This document shows, piece after piece, positions 33,745-43,541 of a stretch of DNA of 64,000 nucleotides. The position numbers and the translations under genes were made by a program. How positions within the stretch are numbered: position 1 is the first letter of the stretch; every line of letters starts with the position of its first letter. Origin of the DNA: Bacillota bacterium (GTDB lineage: Bacteria; Bacillota; Clostridia; Peptostreptococcales; Anaerovoracaceae); the NCBI GenBank assembly GCA_021769295.1, contig JAETTD010000009.1, positions 25,235-89,234 on the forward strand, in the 5' to 3' direction. The notes under the pieces are model-generated. The model had not been told where the DNA came from. It was given only the letters and a program-made list of their open reading frames with translations, and searched no databases.

Positions 33745-35355
33745 TCACATATTAAATATGGTTCGGCATTTTTCTTCCAGTTCCGCCTGAGCCTTGGCCA
33801 CAAGTTCTTCGTTGCAGAGCACCACCAATTTGTCACCTGCCACAAGAACGGTGCCACCGCCCGGAACTATCTCATGATTATCCCTCTGTATCGATACCAC
33901 CAAGCAACCGAGCGGAAGCTTGATATCCGAAAGAGGCTTTCCTTCCATGAGAGAACCGTAGTAGACTTCGCTTTCAATCAAAACTTTGTTTCGCCGGTTG
34001 GGCTTCTTTACCTTTCCGCCCGATATGAGCCTCTCCGTGAGTTGCTCATACAAAGGCCCGCCTTTTAGGGCGTCCGCAACCATATAAGCTACCAGCGAAA
34101 CCATGGACAAGGCCAATAGATTGGAAAAAGTTCCCGTCATCTCGCTTATGAGTATTACGCCCGTAATCGGAGCCCTTACTATTGCGCTGAAATATCCGGC
34201 CATGCCGAGGATTACAAAATACTGAACATAAGTATCCGAGTAGCCGACAACGGGGCTGAGCACCTCCGTAAAAAGGCCTCCCGTTATTGCTCCAAGCACT
34301 AACAGCGGCAGGAACGTTCCGCCCGGCAATCCGCTGCCGAAACTTACGGCAGAAGTTATGTATTTGACTGCCAAGAGCAGCAGCAACGCTTTTACGCCCA
34401 TTGTTCCGCTGCCCGCAGGCTCGATGAGGGAAGCGCCGCTTCCAAGGGCTTCGGGCATTGCAAATACAAGAATCATAACCATTACAAACGGAATTACAAA
34501 TCTGCCCACTACAGGATTTATCTTTGCAAAAACGTCCTGCATAAAAAACGTAGTCTTGTTATAAAAAACTCCGAACATGCCGAGCAAAATTCCGAGGAGT
34601 ATGACCATCCATATGCGGTTCAGCGGCATTCCGTTGCTTACCGCAAACTCAAATACAGGCTTTAAGCCGAAGATATAAGAGCCGACGCAATCAGCCGTTA
34701 TGGCAGAAGCCATGGTGCTGAGCAAAACTTCCTGGGAGAAGTTTTTGTGCAGTTCTTCAAGGGTAAACACAACGCCTGCAAGGGGAGCGCCGAAAGCCGT
34801 CGCAAGGCCGGCTCCAGCGCCGCAGGTAAGCAGCAGCCTTTCCTCTGTCCTGAGACGATTGTTTATCCGTGAAAACCCTTTGCCCACCATAGCACCAAGC
34901 TGAACGCTCGGACCTTCGCTTCCCAGGGAAAGGCCGCCGCCGATAGCAAGAAGGCTGCCGACAAACTTGGCGATTATCACCTGAACCCAGTTGGCGTTTA
35001 TCTTGCCTTTAAGCTCGCCCTCCACCTGAGGGATTCCGCTGCCGCCGCCGAGGGGCTCACGCTTTACGATAGCAGCAGCTATGACAAACATAAATATCAA
35101 AATACCTATACCGAGCAGGGCAACGAGAATTCTCTGCCCCGCCGCCTCAAGGTACATCTCTCTTATTTCTTCTATTTTAAGCAGGCCGTACCTGAACATG
35201 GAAACTATAAGCCCAGTCAAAAGGCCCACCCCTATACCCTCGACTATGAGCTGGTATTTGAAGCCCTGCTTCCTTTTGAGCGTTTCCTTGGTAGCTGTAC
35301 TTCGCCGTTTTTTTAAAGTTTCTTTAGTAGATTTTATTCTTCGTCTTTTTACCAT
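33745..35355 (-). CDS. clcA: ClC-type chloride/proton antiporter with RCK_C domain
   Basis: A 536-residue ClC protein with about 18 helices. The anion selectivity motifs are GSGIPQVEGEL (with the Ser of GSGIP), GSEGPSVQ carrying the gating glutamate, and GSGLPGGTFLP. The second, proton-side glutamate is present in PLAGVVFTLEELHKNF, so exchange rather than channel activity is expected. Residues from about 460 form a TrkA-C/RCK_C regulatory domain (PLSDIKLPLGCLVVSIQRDN). Fluoride-type ClC proteins have different motifs. It is last in the minus-strand block that begins at the phosphosugar mutase. Confidence 0.92.
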   Translation of the reverse strand: MVKRRRIKSTKETLKKRRSTATKETLKRKQGFKYQLIVEGIGVGLLTGLIVSMFRYGLLKIEEIREMYLEAAGQRILVALLGIGILIFMFVIAAAIVKREPLGGGSGIPQVEGELKGKINANWVQVIIAKFVGSLLAIGGGLSLGSEGPSVQLGAMVGKGFSRINNRLRTEERLLLTCGAGAGLATAFGAPLAGVVFTLEELHKNFSQEVLLSTMASAITADCVGSYIFGLKPVFEFAVSNGMPLNRIWMVILLGILLGMFGVFYNKTTFFMQDVFAKINPVVGRFVIPFVMVMILVFAMPEALGSGASLIEPAGSGTMGVKALLLLLAVKYITSAVSFGSGLPGGTFLPLLVLGAITGGLFTEVLSPVVGYSDTYVQYFVILGMAGYFSAIVRAPITGVILISEMTGTFSNLLALSMVSLVAYMVADALKGGPLYEQLTERLISGGKVKKPNRRNKVLIESEVYYGSLMEGKPLSDIKLPLGCLVVSIQRDNHEIVPGGGTVLVAGDKLVVLCNEELVAKAQAELEEKCRTIFNM

Positions 35356-35370
35356 TTATTTCTCCAAAAT

Positions 35371-36882
35371 TTATGAGAAGTACAGGTTTGTCGTAACGTA
35401 TTCAGGGTCGCAGGTTACGTCTATGCCCATGCTTCTCAGGGTCTGCTCGTCCCTCTCACTCAGTATGGCTGTGCAGTGAGCCTTGCATCCCGCAAGGGCG
35501 CCAAGCATCTGTGACGCCTTTTCGGCGCAGGCATTTATTTCAGCCGAAATTGACAGAGCCGTCAAAATTTCCTCCACGTTAAGGCTGGTTCTGTCATGCT
35601 TGAGGATGTTAGCCTTTAAATCCTGAATATCGCTGAACACGTTTGGAGCTATCACATATCTGTCATCATCTATGCCTGCAAGCTGCTTCACTGCGTTGAG
35701 CACTGCGGCGGCGGCGGCCACCATGCGGCGGCTGCTTCTTCCGGTAACTATGGTGCCGTCAGGCATTTCCAATGCCATAACTACCACATTGACATACTTT
35801 TTATCACAGCGGCGCTTTTTCTCTGCATACTCTCTTGCAGGAATAACAACGTTTCTATCCTCTTCTTTTGCCCCGACCTCTTTCATGAGAAGTTCAGAAC
35901 GTTCCAGAGCTTCTTCCGTAATCTTTCCTTTTTTATAGTCGCATTTTGCTATTATGAAGCGGCGGATAATCTCTTGGATAGCGGCTTCTCTGACTGCTTC
36001 ATCATCGGTTATGCAAAAGCCCACTCTGTTTACACCCATGTCCGTAGGCGACTGGTATTCAGCTTTTCCCGTTATCTTCTCGATGATTCTCTTTACAACA
36101 GGGAATACTTCCAGATCCCTGTTGTAGTTTACAGCCTTGGTTCCATATGTTTCAAGGTGGAAGGAATCAATCATGTTCACATCCTTAAGGTCGGCCGTGG
36201 CTGCCTCATAAGCTATGTTTACAGGGTGCTTGAGCGGCAGGTTCCAGATAGGGAAGGTCTCAAATTTGGCGTATCTCACCTTGTTTCCCCGCTTATATTC
36301 ATGATAAAGCTGGGAAAGGCAGGTTGCAAGCTTGCCGCTTCCTCCTCCCGGCCCGGTAACTACTGCCAAAGGTTTTGAAACTTCTATGTAAGCGTTTGCT
36401 CCGTATCCTTCTTCGCTCACTATGGTGTCCACGTCAGTAGGATAGCCCTTGGTGTAAAAATGTTTATAAGTCTTGATGTCTCTTCTTTCCAAGCGGTTTA
36501 TAAATTTGTTTACAGCAGGAGCGTCTTCGTAGCGGGTTACCACCACGCTGTTTATCTGAAGGTCATGTTTGCGGAAAATATCTATAAGTCTTAAAACTTC
36601 AAGGTCATAGGTTATTCCAAAATCCTGGCGGGTTTTGCTGTTGATAATATCTCCCGAATAAATGCAGATTATGATTTCTGCCTGGTCTTTTAATTTTTCA
36701 AGCAGCTTAATCTTTGCATTTTCATCAAAGCCCGGAAGCACACGCATGGCGTGCTTATCGTGAACCAGCTTGCCGCCGAATTCAAGATAAAGCCTTTCGC
36801 TTTCGCCGTGATTGATTCTCTCCAATATGTACTTGGACTGTTCTTCAATATACTTTTCTGAGTCAAAACCTTTTCTTTGCAT
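35371..36882 (-). CDS. DUF1846 family protein
   Basis: A 503-residue protein matching DUF1846, a widespread Firmicutes family of unknown biochemical role. It starts with [20 protein letters not shown], as family members do, and contains a glycine-rich nucleotide-loop-like [22 protein letters not shown] near residue 180 and [17 protein letters not shown] (here [16 protein letters not shown]). The length agrees with the family. It is 15 bases upstream of the ClC gene. Confidence 0.88.
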   Translation of the reverse strand: MQRKGFDSEKYIEEQSKYILERINHGESERLYLEFGGKLVHDKHAMRVLPGFDENAKIKLLEKLKDQAEIIICIYSGDIINSKTRQDFGITYDLEVLRLIDIFRKHDLQINSVVVTRYEDAPAVNKFINRLERRDIKTYKHFYTKGYPTDVDTIVSEEGYGANAYIEVSKPLAVVTGPGGGSGKLATCLSQLYHEYKRGNKVRYAKFETFPIWNLPLKHPVNIAYEAATADLKDVNMIDSFHLETYGTKAVNYNRDLEVFPVVKRIIEKITGKAEYQSPTDMGVNRVGFCITDDEAVREAAIQEIIRRFIIAKCDYKKGKITEEALERSELLMKEVGAKEEDRNVVIPAREYAEKKRRCDKKYVNVVVMALEMPDGTIVTGRSSRRMVAAAAAVLNAVKQLAGIDDDRYVIAPNVFSDIQDLKANILKHDRTSLNVEEILTALSISAEINACAEKASQMLGALAGCKAHCTAILSERDEQTLRSMGIDVTCDPEYVTTNLYFS

Positions 36883-36916
36883 AACTTCTCCCTCGTTTCT
36901 CTATGGTCAATCTAAT

Positions 36917-37342
36917 TTACATCACATTTATGGTAAGCTTGTTGCAGCCTTCAGCCATGCCCTCGAGGCTCACCTGATACTGAACGTCTATTGAACCTTT
37001 TCCTTCTTCTATATTAAAGTTATTTTTTACATAGTCTGTCAGCACCTCTATACCCATAGGTCCGTAAGGCGTTTCGTAAACGCTGCTGAATCTCTTTCCC
37101 GTTTCAAAATATAATTCGGTAGAAAACCCCGGAATGCCGCTGCGTTTCATTTTGACCGAATGCTCTTTAAGCCTTATCGTGGTGGTGCAGCCTTCCATGC
37201 CCGAGACTTCGCTCTCATCGTACATTATATATACCGTGCCGTTACGCACATAGAGCCTGCCGTCGGTGACAAATTCCATCTGGTCTTCTTCTCTTTCTTC
37301 GTATTTTTGTTTACCTGTTATTTTTAGCGTAATATCTTTCAT
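36917..37342 (-). CDS. DUF1934 family protein (YwiB-like)
   Basis: A 141-residue beta-barrel-type protein of the calycin-like DUF1934 family. Typical segments are EDQMEFVTDGRLYVRNGTVYIMYDESEVSGMEG and PYGPMGIEVLTDYVKNNFN. The function is unknown. The start overlaps the ddl 3' end by 32 bases, so translational coupling to ddl is likely. Confidence 0.83.
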   Translation of the reverse strand: MKDITLKITGKQKYEEREEDQMEFVTDGRLYVRNGTVYIMYDESEVSGMEGCTTTIRLKEHSVKMKRSGIPGFSTELYFETGKRFSSVYETPYGPMGIEVLTDYVKNNFNIEEGKGSIDVQYQVSLEGMAEGCNKLTINVM

Positions 37343-38351
37343 ATCCTAAGTTTATAATCCTTTCAATTATCTCGGAGCAGCTCTTCCCGCAGTTTTCCCA
37401 TAACAGAGGGAACATGCTCTTGCTTGTAAACCCCGGTATTGTATTTATTTCATTTATATATATCCTGCCGTTTTCTTTATCTTTAAAGAAGTCCACCCTG
37501 GCATAGCCGGCGCAGTCTATCGCCTTGTATGCTTCCAGCGCCAGCCTTTTAATCTTTAAGCTGTCGTCCTCGCTTATGGGAGCAGGAATTTTTAGCTTGG
37601 ATGCAGGCCCCTTTTCTGAATATTTTGCCTCGTAATCGTAAAATTCATCAGAGGGAATTATTTCTCCTATGCCTGAAATCTGCGGGTTGTGGTTGCCTAT
37701 AATCCCGGTCTCAAGCTCTCTGCATAAGATAAACTCTTCTATTATTATACGTCTGTCGTAAGCGGCGGCTGTATCCAGTGCTTTTGAAAGTTCTTGTTCG
37801 TCTTTAGCTTTGCTGATTCCCACGCTTGAACCCATGTTTGAAGGCTTTACAAAGCAGGGAAAGCCAATCTCGGATTTTATCTTATCTATAGCTTGCTCTT
37901 TGCTTTCTGCCAGCTCCTCTTTGTTTATGCAAATAAATTTGCAAACGGGCAGTCCTCTGCACTGCAAAGCTTCTTTAAAAAGCTGTTTATCCATTGCCAC
38001 GGCAGAGGCCATGACTCCGCATCCGCCGTAGGGAATGTTCAAGACTTCAAACACGCCTTGGACGCATCCGTCTTCTCCGTATGTGCCGTGCATAATCGGC
38101 AGCGCAAAATCAATCTGTTCTCTTAAATCGTCTATGTTCAAATCTTCTGCCGCTTCTTCCCAGCTTCCGTCTTCTATACGGTCCGCCGTGCCCCAGAATC
38201 TTTTCCAACGTCCTTCTCTGGTAATTCCTATGTATACAGGTACAAATTTATCCGAATTCAAGGCTCTTATTACGGTTGATGCCGAAGCCAAGGAAACGTC
38301 ATGTTCCTCTGAGCGACCTCCGAATATGACCCCGATTCTTTTTTTGCACAT
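37311..38351 (-). CDS. ddl: D-alanine--D-alanine ligase
   Basis: Joins two D-alanines for peptidoglycan (ATP-grasp ligase, 346 residues). It has GVIFGGRSEEHDVSLASA at the N-terminus, the ATP-grasp loop GFPCFVKPSNMGSSVGISKA and the Mg-binding end IYINEINTIPGFTSKSMFP. ATG 38351 has GGAGG eight bases upstream; a TTG six bases earlier is less likely. The C-terminal RIINLGYERY is as in vancomycin-sensitive enzymes. Whether it is a Ddl or a VanA-like lactate ligase cannot be fully settled, but no van genes are near. Confidence 0.92.
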   Translation of the reverse strand: MCKKRIGVIFGGRSEEHDVSLASASTVIRALNSDKFVPVYIGITREGRWKRFWGTADRIEDGSWEEAAEDLNIDDLREQIDFALPIMHGTYGEDGCVQGVFEVLNIPYGGCGVMASAVAMDKQLFKEALQCRGLPVCKFICINKEELAESKEQAIDKIKSEIGFPCFVKPSNMGSSVGISKAKDEQELSKALDTAAAYDRRIIIEEFILCRELETGIIGNHNPQISGIGEIIPSDEFYDYEAKYSEKGPASKLKIPAPISEDDSLKIKRLALEAYKAIDCAGYARVDFFKDKENGRIYINEINTIPGFTSKSMFPLLWENCGKSCSEIIERIINLGYERYYAKNNR

Positions 38352-38371
38352 ACACAAAGCCTCCGGTTTTA

Positions 38372-39289
38372 TTATCTGATACTTGCCAGAATTCTCTCAA
38401 GGTGAGCTTTGTCAAACATGTATTTTTTGAGACAGAACTGGCAAACCATTTCCGCCTGTCCGTCCTCTTCTATTATCTCTTTTAAATCTTTTTCTCCTAT
38501 GGTCATCAGAACTTTTTCAAGCCTTTCTTCGGAGCAGTCGCACTGCCATTTCAGTTCCTTAAATGACAAGGTCTGCAAGGCAAAGTCTTCCGGCATGTCT
38601 TTAAAGATTTCGCCGCACAGTGCCGAAACCTTTTCTTCTTCCGACTCATACTCCGCTGCCTGCTCCACTCTGCCTATAAGGGTAGTTATAGGCTCCATTC
38701 TGCCGATTACGGCTTCAAGGGCGTCCACGGCTTCCTCTGCTGCGTCAGGCAGAAGCTGAATAATCATTCCGCCGCTTGCTCCTACGCTAAGGTCTCTTTC
38801 GACTTTTACGCCAAGGGATATGGCAGAATTCTGCTGCTCTGAAATATAATAGTATGCAGTCAGGTCTTCGGCTATCTCTCCCGATACCAGCGCAATGGTG
38901 CCTACGTAAGGGTCTTTAAGGCCCAGATCTTTGATTACGGTCAGCTCTCCTACGCCGAGGGCTCCTCCCACATCAAGCTTGCCGTTTTCTTTCAGAGGCA
39001 ACTCCACATCCGGGTTGGCTATATATCCCTTTACCCTGCCTTCTCCGTCGGCGGTGGCCAGTATCTGCTTTGCCGGGCCGTCGCCCTTAAAGATTACTGT
39101 CAACTTGTCAGACTTGTTCTTCAGCAACAGCCCCATGAGGCCTGCTCCCGTAAGGGTTCTGCCTAAGGCCGCCGTGCCGAGAGGCGTGGTGTTGTGAATC
39201 CTGCGAGCCTCCTCGGCAAGCTCGGTGCTTATGGTCAGATACACCCGAAACGAGCCGCTTTTATCTATAGCTGTCAATACTTTATTCAT
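38372..39289 (-). CDS. hslO: Hsp33 redox-regulated chaperonin
   Basis: A redox-switched holdase chaperone, 305 residues. The C-terminal zinc site has the diagnostic CxC (QCDCSEERL) and CxxC (MVCQFCLKKY). The N-terminal half has RIHNTTPLGTAALGRTL and the glycine-rich FKGDGPAKQILATAD. ATG 39289 (MNKVLTAID) is used because GGAG precedes it; the frame opens 14 codons upstream. It lies between the phosphosugar mutase and ddl. Confidence 0.93.
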   Translation of the reverse strand: MNKVLTAIDKSGSFRVYLTISTELAEEARRIHNTTPLGTAALGRTLTGAGLMGLLLKNKSDKLTVIFKGDGPAKQILATADGEGRVKGYIANPDVELPLKENGKLDVGGALGVGELTVIKDLGLKDPYVGTIALVSGEIAEDLTAYYYISEQQNSAISLGVKVERDLSVGASGGMIIQLLPDAAEEAVDALEAVIGRMEPITTLIGRVEQAAEYESEEEKVSALCGEIFKDMPEDFALQTLSFKELKWQCDCSEERLEKVLMTIGEKDLKEIIEEDGQAEMVCQFCLKKYMFDKAHLERILASIR

Positions 39290-39311
39290 ATGTTTTTTCT
39301 CCGTTTTTGTG

Positions 39312-40988
39312 TCAATGGTACTTTCTTGCAAATTTTTCGAGTTCCTCTATCATGTTATCGAGGTTTTTGACTGCGTCTTTTTGAGATTTGCCTCTTGCAA
39401 AGGCATATATCTTTACCTTAATCTCGGTGCCCGACGGCCTTATTATGACCTGATGACCCTGAGGCAGGGTGGCTCGGAACATGTTGATTTGGCGATTGGC
39501 ACGGTCTATGGTTATGCTTTCGCCCAAGAGAGTTTTAAGCTCCCCTTCAAACACGTCTTCCATAATCTGTTCTATCTTTTCTCTGTCTTTTTCAGTCTTA
39601 AATTCTATGGAAATAGCTTTTGATTCCACATATCCGTGCTTCTGATAAAGCTCCGTAAGCTTATCGTACAGAGTTTTGCCATGAGCTTTCAGGCAGGCTG
39701 CCATGAGACATACCATTTGCAGCGCCAGTATGCCGTCCTTATCTCTCGTATAGTTGCCGTAGAGATACCCGAGGCTTTCCTCAAAACCGAAGAGAAAGTC
39801 CTCCTCTCTGCCTTCGTCCTTCAGCTTTTCCATTTCTGCGGCGATATTCTTAAAGCCCGTTGGAACATCTTTGATTTCGACTCCGTAATAATCGGCTATA
39901 TCTTCGGCAAAAGGCGATGATACAAAGCTTTTATATACAGTCTTTCTGCCTTTGAGGTTTTTCCCCATTATGCCTTTTGAGTGGCAGTGGCATACATAGT
40001 CCAGCATCAAAATACCCACCTGATCTCCCGTAAGCCGCTGAAACCTGCCGTCTTTCTTTGCCATAACTCCCATACGGTCGCTGTCCGGATCCGTGGCTAT
40101 GATGATGTCCGTCAGATCGTCTGCATTTTTGCACGCCACGTCAAAGGCTCTTTCATTTTCCGGATTGGGCGACGGGCATGTCGGAAAATGGCCGTTATGC
40201 TCAAGCTGCTCTTTTACAACCGAAAGTTTTTTTATTCCAAGGTCGTCGAAGACTCTGAGGGCATAGTCCCTCCCTGCTCCGTTAAGGGGCGTATATACAA
40301 TGTTTATATCGGACAGAGCGGCTTTGAGTTCTTCTCTGTCTTCTGTCCAGTTCAAAATCCGGTCGTGCACGGCGGCAAGATATGCTTCTTTTACTTCTTC
40401 GCCGCATATAAAAACTCTGCCTGCCTCGGCTGCCGTTTCTGCTTCTTCAAAGTATGCTCTTTTTTCTATATATCCTTCCAGCATACGAGCCTTTTTATCA
40501 TCTATCTGATTGCCCGCATGGTCGTACACCTTATATCCGTTATATTCTTTTGGATTATGGCTGGCGGTAATCATCACTCCGCCGTCTGCTTTAAGATACC
40601 TAATGGCAAAAGACACCACCGGCACCGGCGTGGGTTCGCCGAAAATATATGAATCCACTCCCCTCACAGCCAAATCCGCTGCCGTCCTTTCGGCATATTT
40701 TTTGGAGTTGATTCTCGTATCATATCCTATTATAACCTTCGGTTTTGAGTGTTTTGCCAGAAGGTAGTCTGCCACTCCCATGGTGGCCCGCCTTATGACT
40801 ATTTCATTGATTCTGTTTGAACCGAGGCCCATTTTTCCTCTTAGTCCCGATGTTCCGAAGGTCATGTCTTTGCAGAATCTGTCGTATATTTCGTCTTTGT
40901 TATCTTTTATCTCTTGTGCCTCTTGGCATAATTTTTCAGGCAATGGCGCTTGGCACCACGATGAATATTGTTTAAAAGCTTTTTCCAT
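39312..40988 (-). CDS. Phosphoglucomutase/phosphomannomutase (alpha-D-phosphohexomutase)
   Basis: Moves phosphate between C1 and C6 of a hexose, 558 residues from ATG 40988. It has all four active-site loops: phosphoserine TASHNPKEYNGYKVY, metal-binding ATDPDSDRMG, sugar-binding FGFEESLGYLYG and phosphate-binding RPSGTEIKVKIYA. The length fits the PgcA-like phosphoglucomutase group. The frame extends 15 codons further, but without a ribosome binding site. Confidence 0.9.
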   Translation of the reverse strand: MEKAFKQYSSWCQAPLPEKLCQEAQEIKDNKDEIYDRFCKDMTFGTSGLRGKMGLGSNRINEIVIRRATMGVADYLLAKHSKPKVIIGYDTRINSKKYAERTAADLAVRGVDSYIFGEPTPVPVVSFAIRYLKADGGVMITASHNPKEYNGYKVYDHAGNQIDDKKARMLEGYIEKRAYFEEAETAAEAGRVFICGEEVKEAYLAAVHDRILNWTEDREELKAALSDINIVYTPLNGAGRDYALRVFDDLGIKKLSVVKEQLEHNGHFPTCPSPNPENERAFDVACKNADDLTDIIIATDPDSDRMGVMAKKDGRFQRLTGDQVGILMLDYVCHCHSKGIMGKNLKGRKTVYKSFVSSPFAEDIADYYGVEIKDVPTGFKNIAAEMEKLKDEGREEDFLFGFEESLGYLYGNYTRDKDGILALQMVCLMAACLKAHGKTLYDKLTELYQKHGYVESKAISIEFKTEKDREKIEQIMEDVFEGELKTLLGESITIDRANRQINMFRATLPQGHQVIIRPSGTEIKVKIYAFARGKSQKDAVKNLDNMIEELEKFARKYH

Positions 40989-41117
40989 AATATCTTTAAC
41001 CGCCTGTTTACAATTCAAATACAATTTTAACAATTTATTTTATCATATTTCCCATAAAATTTACACAGAAAATACATAAATGCCGAATATAATTTAGGCA
41101 AAGAGGAGGTCTTATTT

Positions 41118-42314
41118 ATGGATGATTGGAACAAGTTCTCCGGAAACACCGATAATTTTGAGGAATCCACCCACAGGGCGGCTTATTCACCGGAAAACAT
41201 AAAAGCTAAAAAAGAAAAATTTGTTACGAAAAAAGCTTTTATTATCACGTTAATTATTGCTATGATTTTTTCAGCTCTTTTGGGAGCGGGCGGCTTTGCT
41301 TTGGCATCTAACTTTTTTGGAGGGACTTCTTCCGGCAAAAATATAAATTCGACCAATTTTAATCTGACCAAAGCCACCGGAAGCGAACTGTCCATACAGG
41401 AAATCGTTGCAAAAAACGAGAATTCGGTTGTCGCAATAACCACCGAATCCGTTTCCACCGACACATGGGCCCGCCAGTATGTTACCAACGGCGCAGGAAG
41501 CGGCGTGGTATACAGCGAGGACGGATATATCCTGACAAATAATCACGTCATCGAAGGCGCAAGTACCATAAACGTTACGCTAAATGACGGCTCAACTCAC
41601 GAGGCTGCATTGGTCGCCGCCGACAGCCAGTCTGATATAGCAGTTATCAAAATAGACGTCAAGGGATTAACTCCTGTCACCATAGGCGACAGCACAGCCC
41701 TTTCTGTGGGAGATTTATCCGTTGTAATAGGAAATCCGCTGGGAACCCTTGCAGGCACTGCAACTGAGGGCATAATAAGCGGCCTTGAAAGAGAAATAAC
41801 TTTGGAAGGCAAGAGCATGACTCTTTTACAGATAAGCGCTTCCGTAAACCCGGGAAATTCGGGCGGCGGAGTGTTTGACCAGCACGGCAGCCTGATTGGC
41901 CTCGTCGTTGCAAAATCGTCCGGTTCGGATGTCGAGGGCCTTGGATTTGCTATTCCTTCCGCCACGGTTAAACAGGTTGCTGATTCGCTGATTAAGGACG
42001 GATATGTAACCGGCCGCCCGGCAGCAGGCATCACAATCGTGGATTTGACTTCCGCTTCGGAAGCGATGAAATACGGCGTAAGCGTGACGGGCGTTTACAT
42101 CAAAGATGTGACGGGAGACAACGCTAAAGAAGCCGGTCTCCAGGCCGGAGATCTGGTTTATATGATTGACGGCAAACAGGTGACGAGCTCGGATATGCTT
42201 GTCCGTGAAATTCAGAAGCACAAAGTCGGAGATACAGTTAAACTCACCATAGTCCGTGGAGAGGACATGAAAGAGATACAGGTAACTCTGCAAGAAGCTA
42301 ACGCAAACAACTAA
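41118..42314 (+). CDS. HtrA/DegP-like membrane serine protease
   Basis: A membrane-anchored quality-control protease, 398 residues: a short cytoplasmic part, one membrane helix (about residues 37-58, AFIITLIIAMIFSALLGAG), a trypsin-like domain and a C-terminal PDZ domain. The catalytic triad is visible as His in LTNNHVIEG, Asp in SQSDIAVIKID and Ser in NPGNSGGGVF. PDZ starts near residue 300 (VTGVYIKDVTGDNAKEAGLQAGDLVYMIDG). GAGGAGG precedes the ATG. It is a single gene with its own terminator. Confidence 0.94.
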   Translation: MDDWNKFSGNTDNFEESTHRAAYSPENIKAKKEKFVTKKAFIITLIIAMIFSALLGAGGFALASNFFGGTSSGKNINSTNFNLTKATGSELSIQEIVAKNENSVVAITTESVSTDTWARQYVTNGAGSGVVYSEDGYILTNNHVIEGASTINVTLNDGSTHEAALVAADSQSDIAVIKIDVKGLTPVTIGDSTALSVGDLSVVIGNPLGTLAGTATEGIISGLEREITLEGKSMTLLQISASVNPGNSGGGVFDQHGSLIGLVVAKSSGSDVEGLGFAIPSATVKQVADSLIKDGYVTGRPAAGITIVDLTSASEAMKYGVSVTGVYIKDVTGDNAKEAGLQAGDLVYMIDGKQVTSSDMLVREIQKHKVGDTVKLTIVRGEDMKEIQVTLQEANANN

Positions 42315-42331
42315 TTCCTTTCTAAATACCT

Positions 42332-42373
42332 AAAAAGAGGCTTGCCCGCATCACCGGGTTACGCCTCTTTTTT
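42332..42373 (+). terminator. Terminator after the HtrA gene
   Basis: AAAAAGAGGC (42332-42341) pairs with GCCTCTTTTT (42363-42372), with an inner CCCG/CGGG pairing. It also serves the converging plsC gene. Confidence 0.8.
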
Positions 42374-42402
42374 GCATATCTGTTTACATGTCTGTTTGCT
42401 TG

Positions 42403-43143
42403 TTATTTGGCGCTTTTCAGTGCTTCCAGCCCCTGTCTTATGGTTTCTTCCACTTGGTCGCCCAATGACGCCAGCTCTTTTCTGTCAAGTCCGGACGTAT
42501 CTATAGGCTTATGAAACATGATGTCAACAGTCTTGTTCTTTGAAATCACGCCCTTTTCTTCAAAGACAGAGTAACTGTTGTTTATGGTTACCGGCACGAT
42601 TGTCGCTTTTGCCTTGGTTGCAAGTTTCAGGCTGCCGGGCTTAAATGCTGCCATTTCTTTTCCTTGACTTCTGGTGCCCTCCGGAAAAATAACCAGAGAA
42701 TATCCGTTTTTAATCCTTTCTGCTCCTTCGTTTATAGTTGCCAGCGACGCTCTTGCATCACCTCTTATTATAAATAGACTTCCGATTCTCAAAGTCCAGT
42801 CGCTAAGCAAGGGAACCTTGGTCAGCTCTTCTTTGGCTATAAAGCCTACCTGATGTTTTATCGTATTCAGAAATATCAATATATCCGCATATGACTGATG
42901 ATTGGAGACATACACCACAGGTCCCTCTTTTGGAAGATTTTCGGGATTTATGACATTTATATTTAATTTAAGATAATCCACCACCCGGTTTGACCAGTAG
43001 TCGCAGACTTCTGCAATTGCCTGCCGCTCTTTTTCGCTCTCGCCTTGGGCTTTATATCCGTCTATCCTTCTTTTATACTCCCCAAGAGAAGCCATTGATT
43101 TTGCGATAAAGCAAAATGCTCCGATATTTCCAAATATTTTCAC
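42403..43143 (-). CDS. plsC: 1-acyl-sn-glycerol-3-phosphate acyltransferase
   Basis: Adds the second acyl chain in phosphatidic acid synthesis, 246 residues. The catalytic NHx4D motif is SNHQSYADILIF, followed by the substrate loops FIIRGDARAS and VIFPEGTRSQGKEM. A charged N-terminal stretch of 60 residues precedes the core. AGGAGGAAAG lies before the ATG. Confidence 0.92.
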   Translation of the reverse strand: MKIFGNIGAFCFIAKSMASLGEYKRRIDGYKAQGESEKERQAIAEVCDYWSNRVVDYLKLNINVINPENLPKEGPVVYVSNHQSYADILIFLNTIKHQVGFIAKEELTKVPLLSDWTLRIGSLFIIRGDARASLATINEGAERIKNGYSLVIFPEGTRSQGKEMAAFKPGSLKLATKAKATIVPVTINNSYSVFEEKGVISKNKTVDIMFHKPIDTSGLDRKELASLGDQVEETIRQGLEALKSAK

Positions 43144-43186
43144 TTTCTTTCCTCCTCAGAAGTTGGCTAAATCACCTGATAACGGT

Positions 43187-43285
43187 AAAACAGCCAACAT
43201 TCTTTACATTAAATGTAAGTTATTGCAAGTGTTCTGTGTTCTTGTTGGCTTTTTAAGCTTGCTCCTTAAATTTGGCCTACAAAAA
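43187..43285. repeat. Dispersed GCCAACA-type repeat, copy 2
   Basis: AAAACAGCCAACATT (from 43187), then CTTGTTGGCTTTTTAAG (near 43241-43257), then TTTGGCCTACAAAAACCG (near 43270-43288), the same order as in the copy at 28343-28440. It lies in the 398-base gap between plsC and the PAP2 gene, next to the MITE-like element. Confidence 0.6.
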
Positions 43286-43337
43286 CCGCAAAAACTGTTG
43301 TCCAAAATGCTTTGCCCGCTAAGGCAGCCGCTTCACT

Positions 43338-43469
43338 TATAAATCATTGCAGGTGATTTGCTCTTCCGAAGTGCAGCTATAAGTTCCGATGAAATTGCGA
43401 AGCGAGCAATAAATCGCAGAACTTATCTGCACTGAAGGAGATGCAAAGAACTTGCAACGATTTATTATA
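43338..43469. mobile_element. MITE-like palindromic element, full copy
   Basis: A 132-base non-coding element whose two halves are imperfect inverted repeats. TATAAATCATTGCA at the left matches TGCAACGATTTATTATA at the right; GTGCAGCTATAAGTTC matches GAACTTATCTGCAC inside. A shortened copy is at 20680-20765, and the right end recurs at 53217-53243. No transposase is in the window, so mobility would depend on one elsewhere. Confidence 0.65.
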
Positions 43470-43541
43470 CCATAAAACCTATAGTATTTTAAGCAAAAAA
43501 AGTATATAATTAGATAAAGGACACTTACAAGGAGATTTTCA

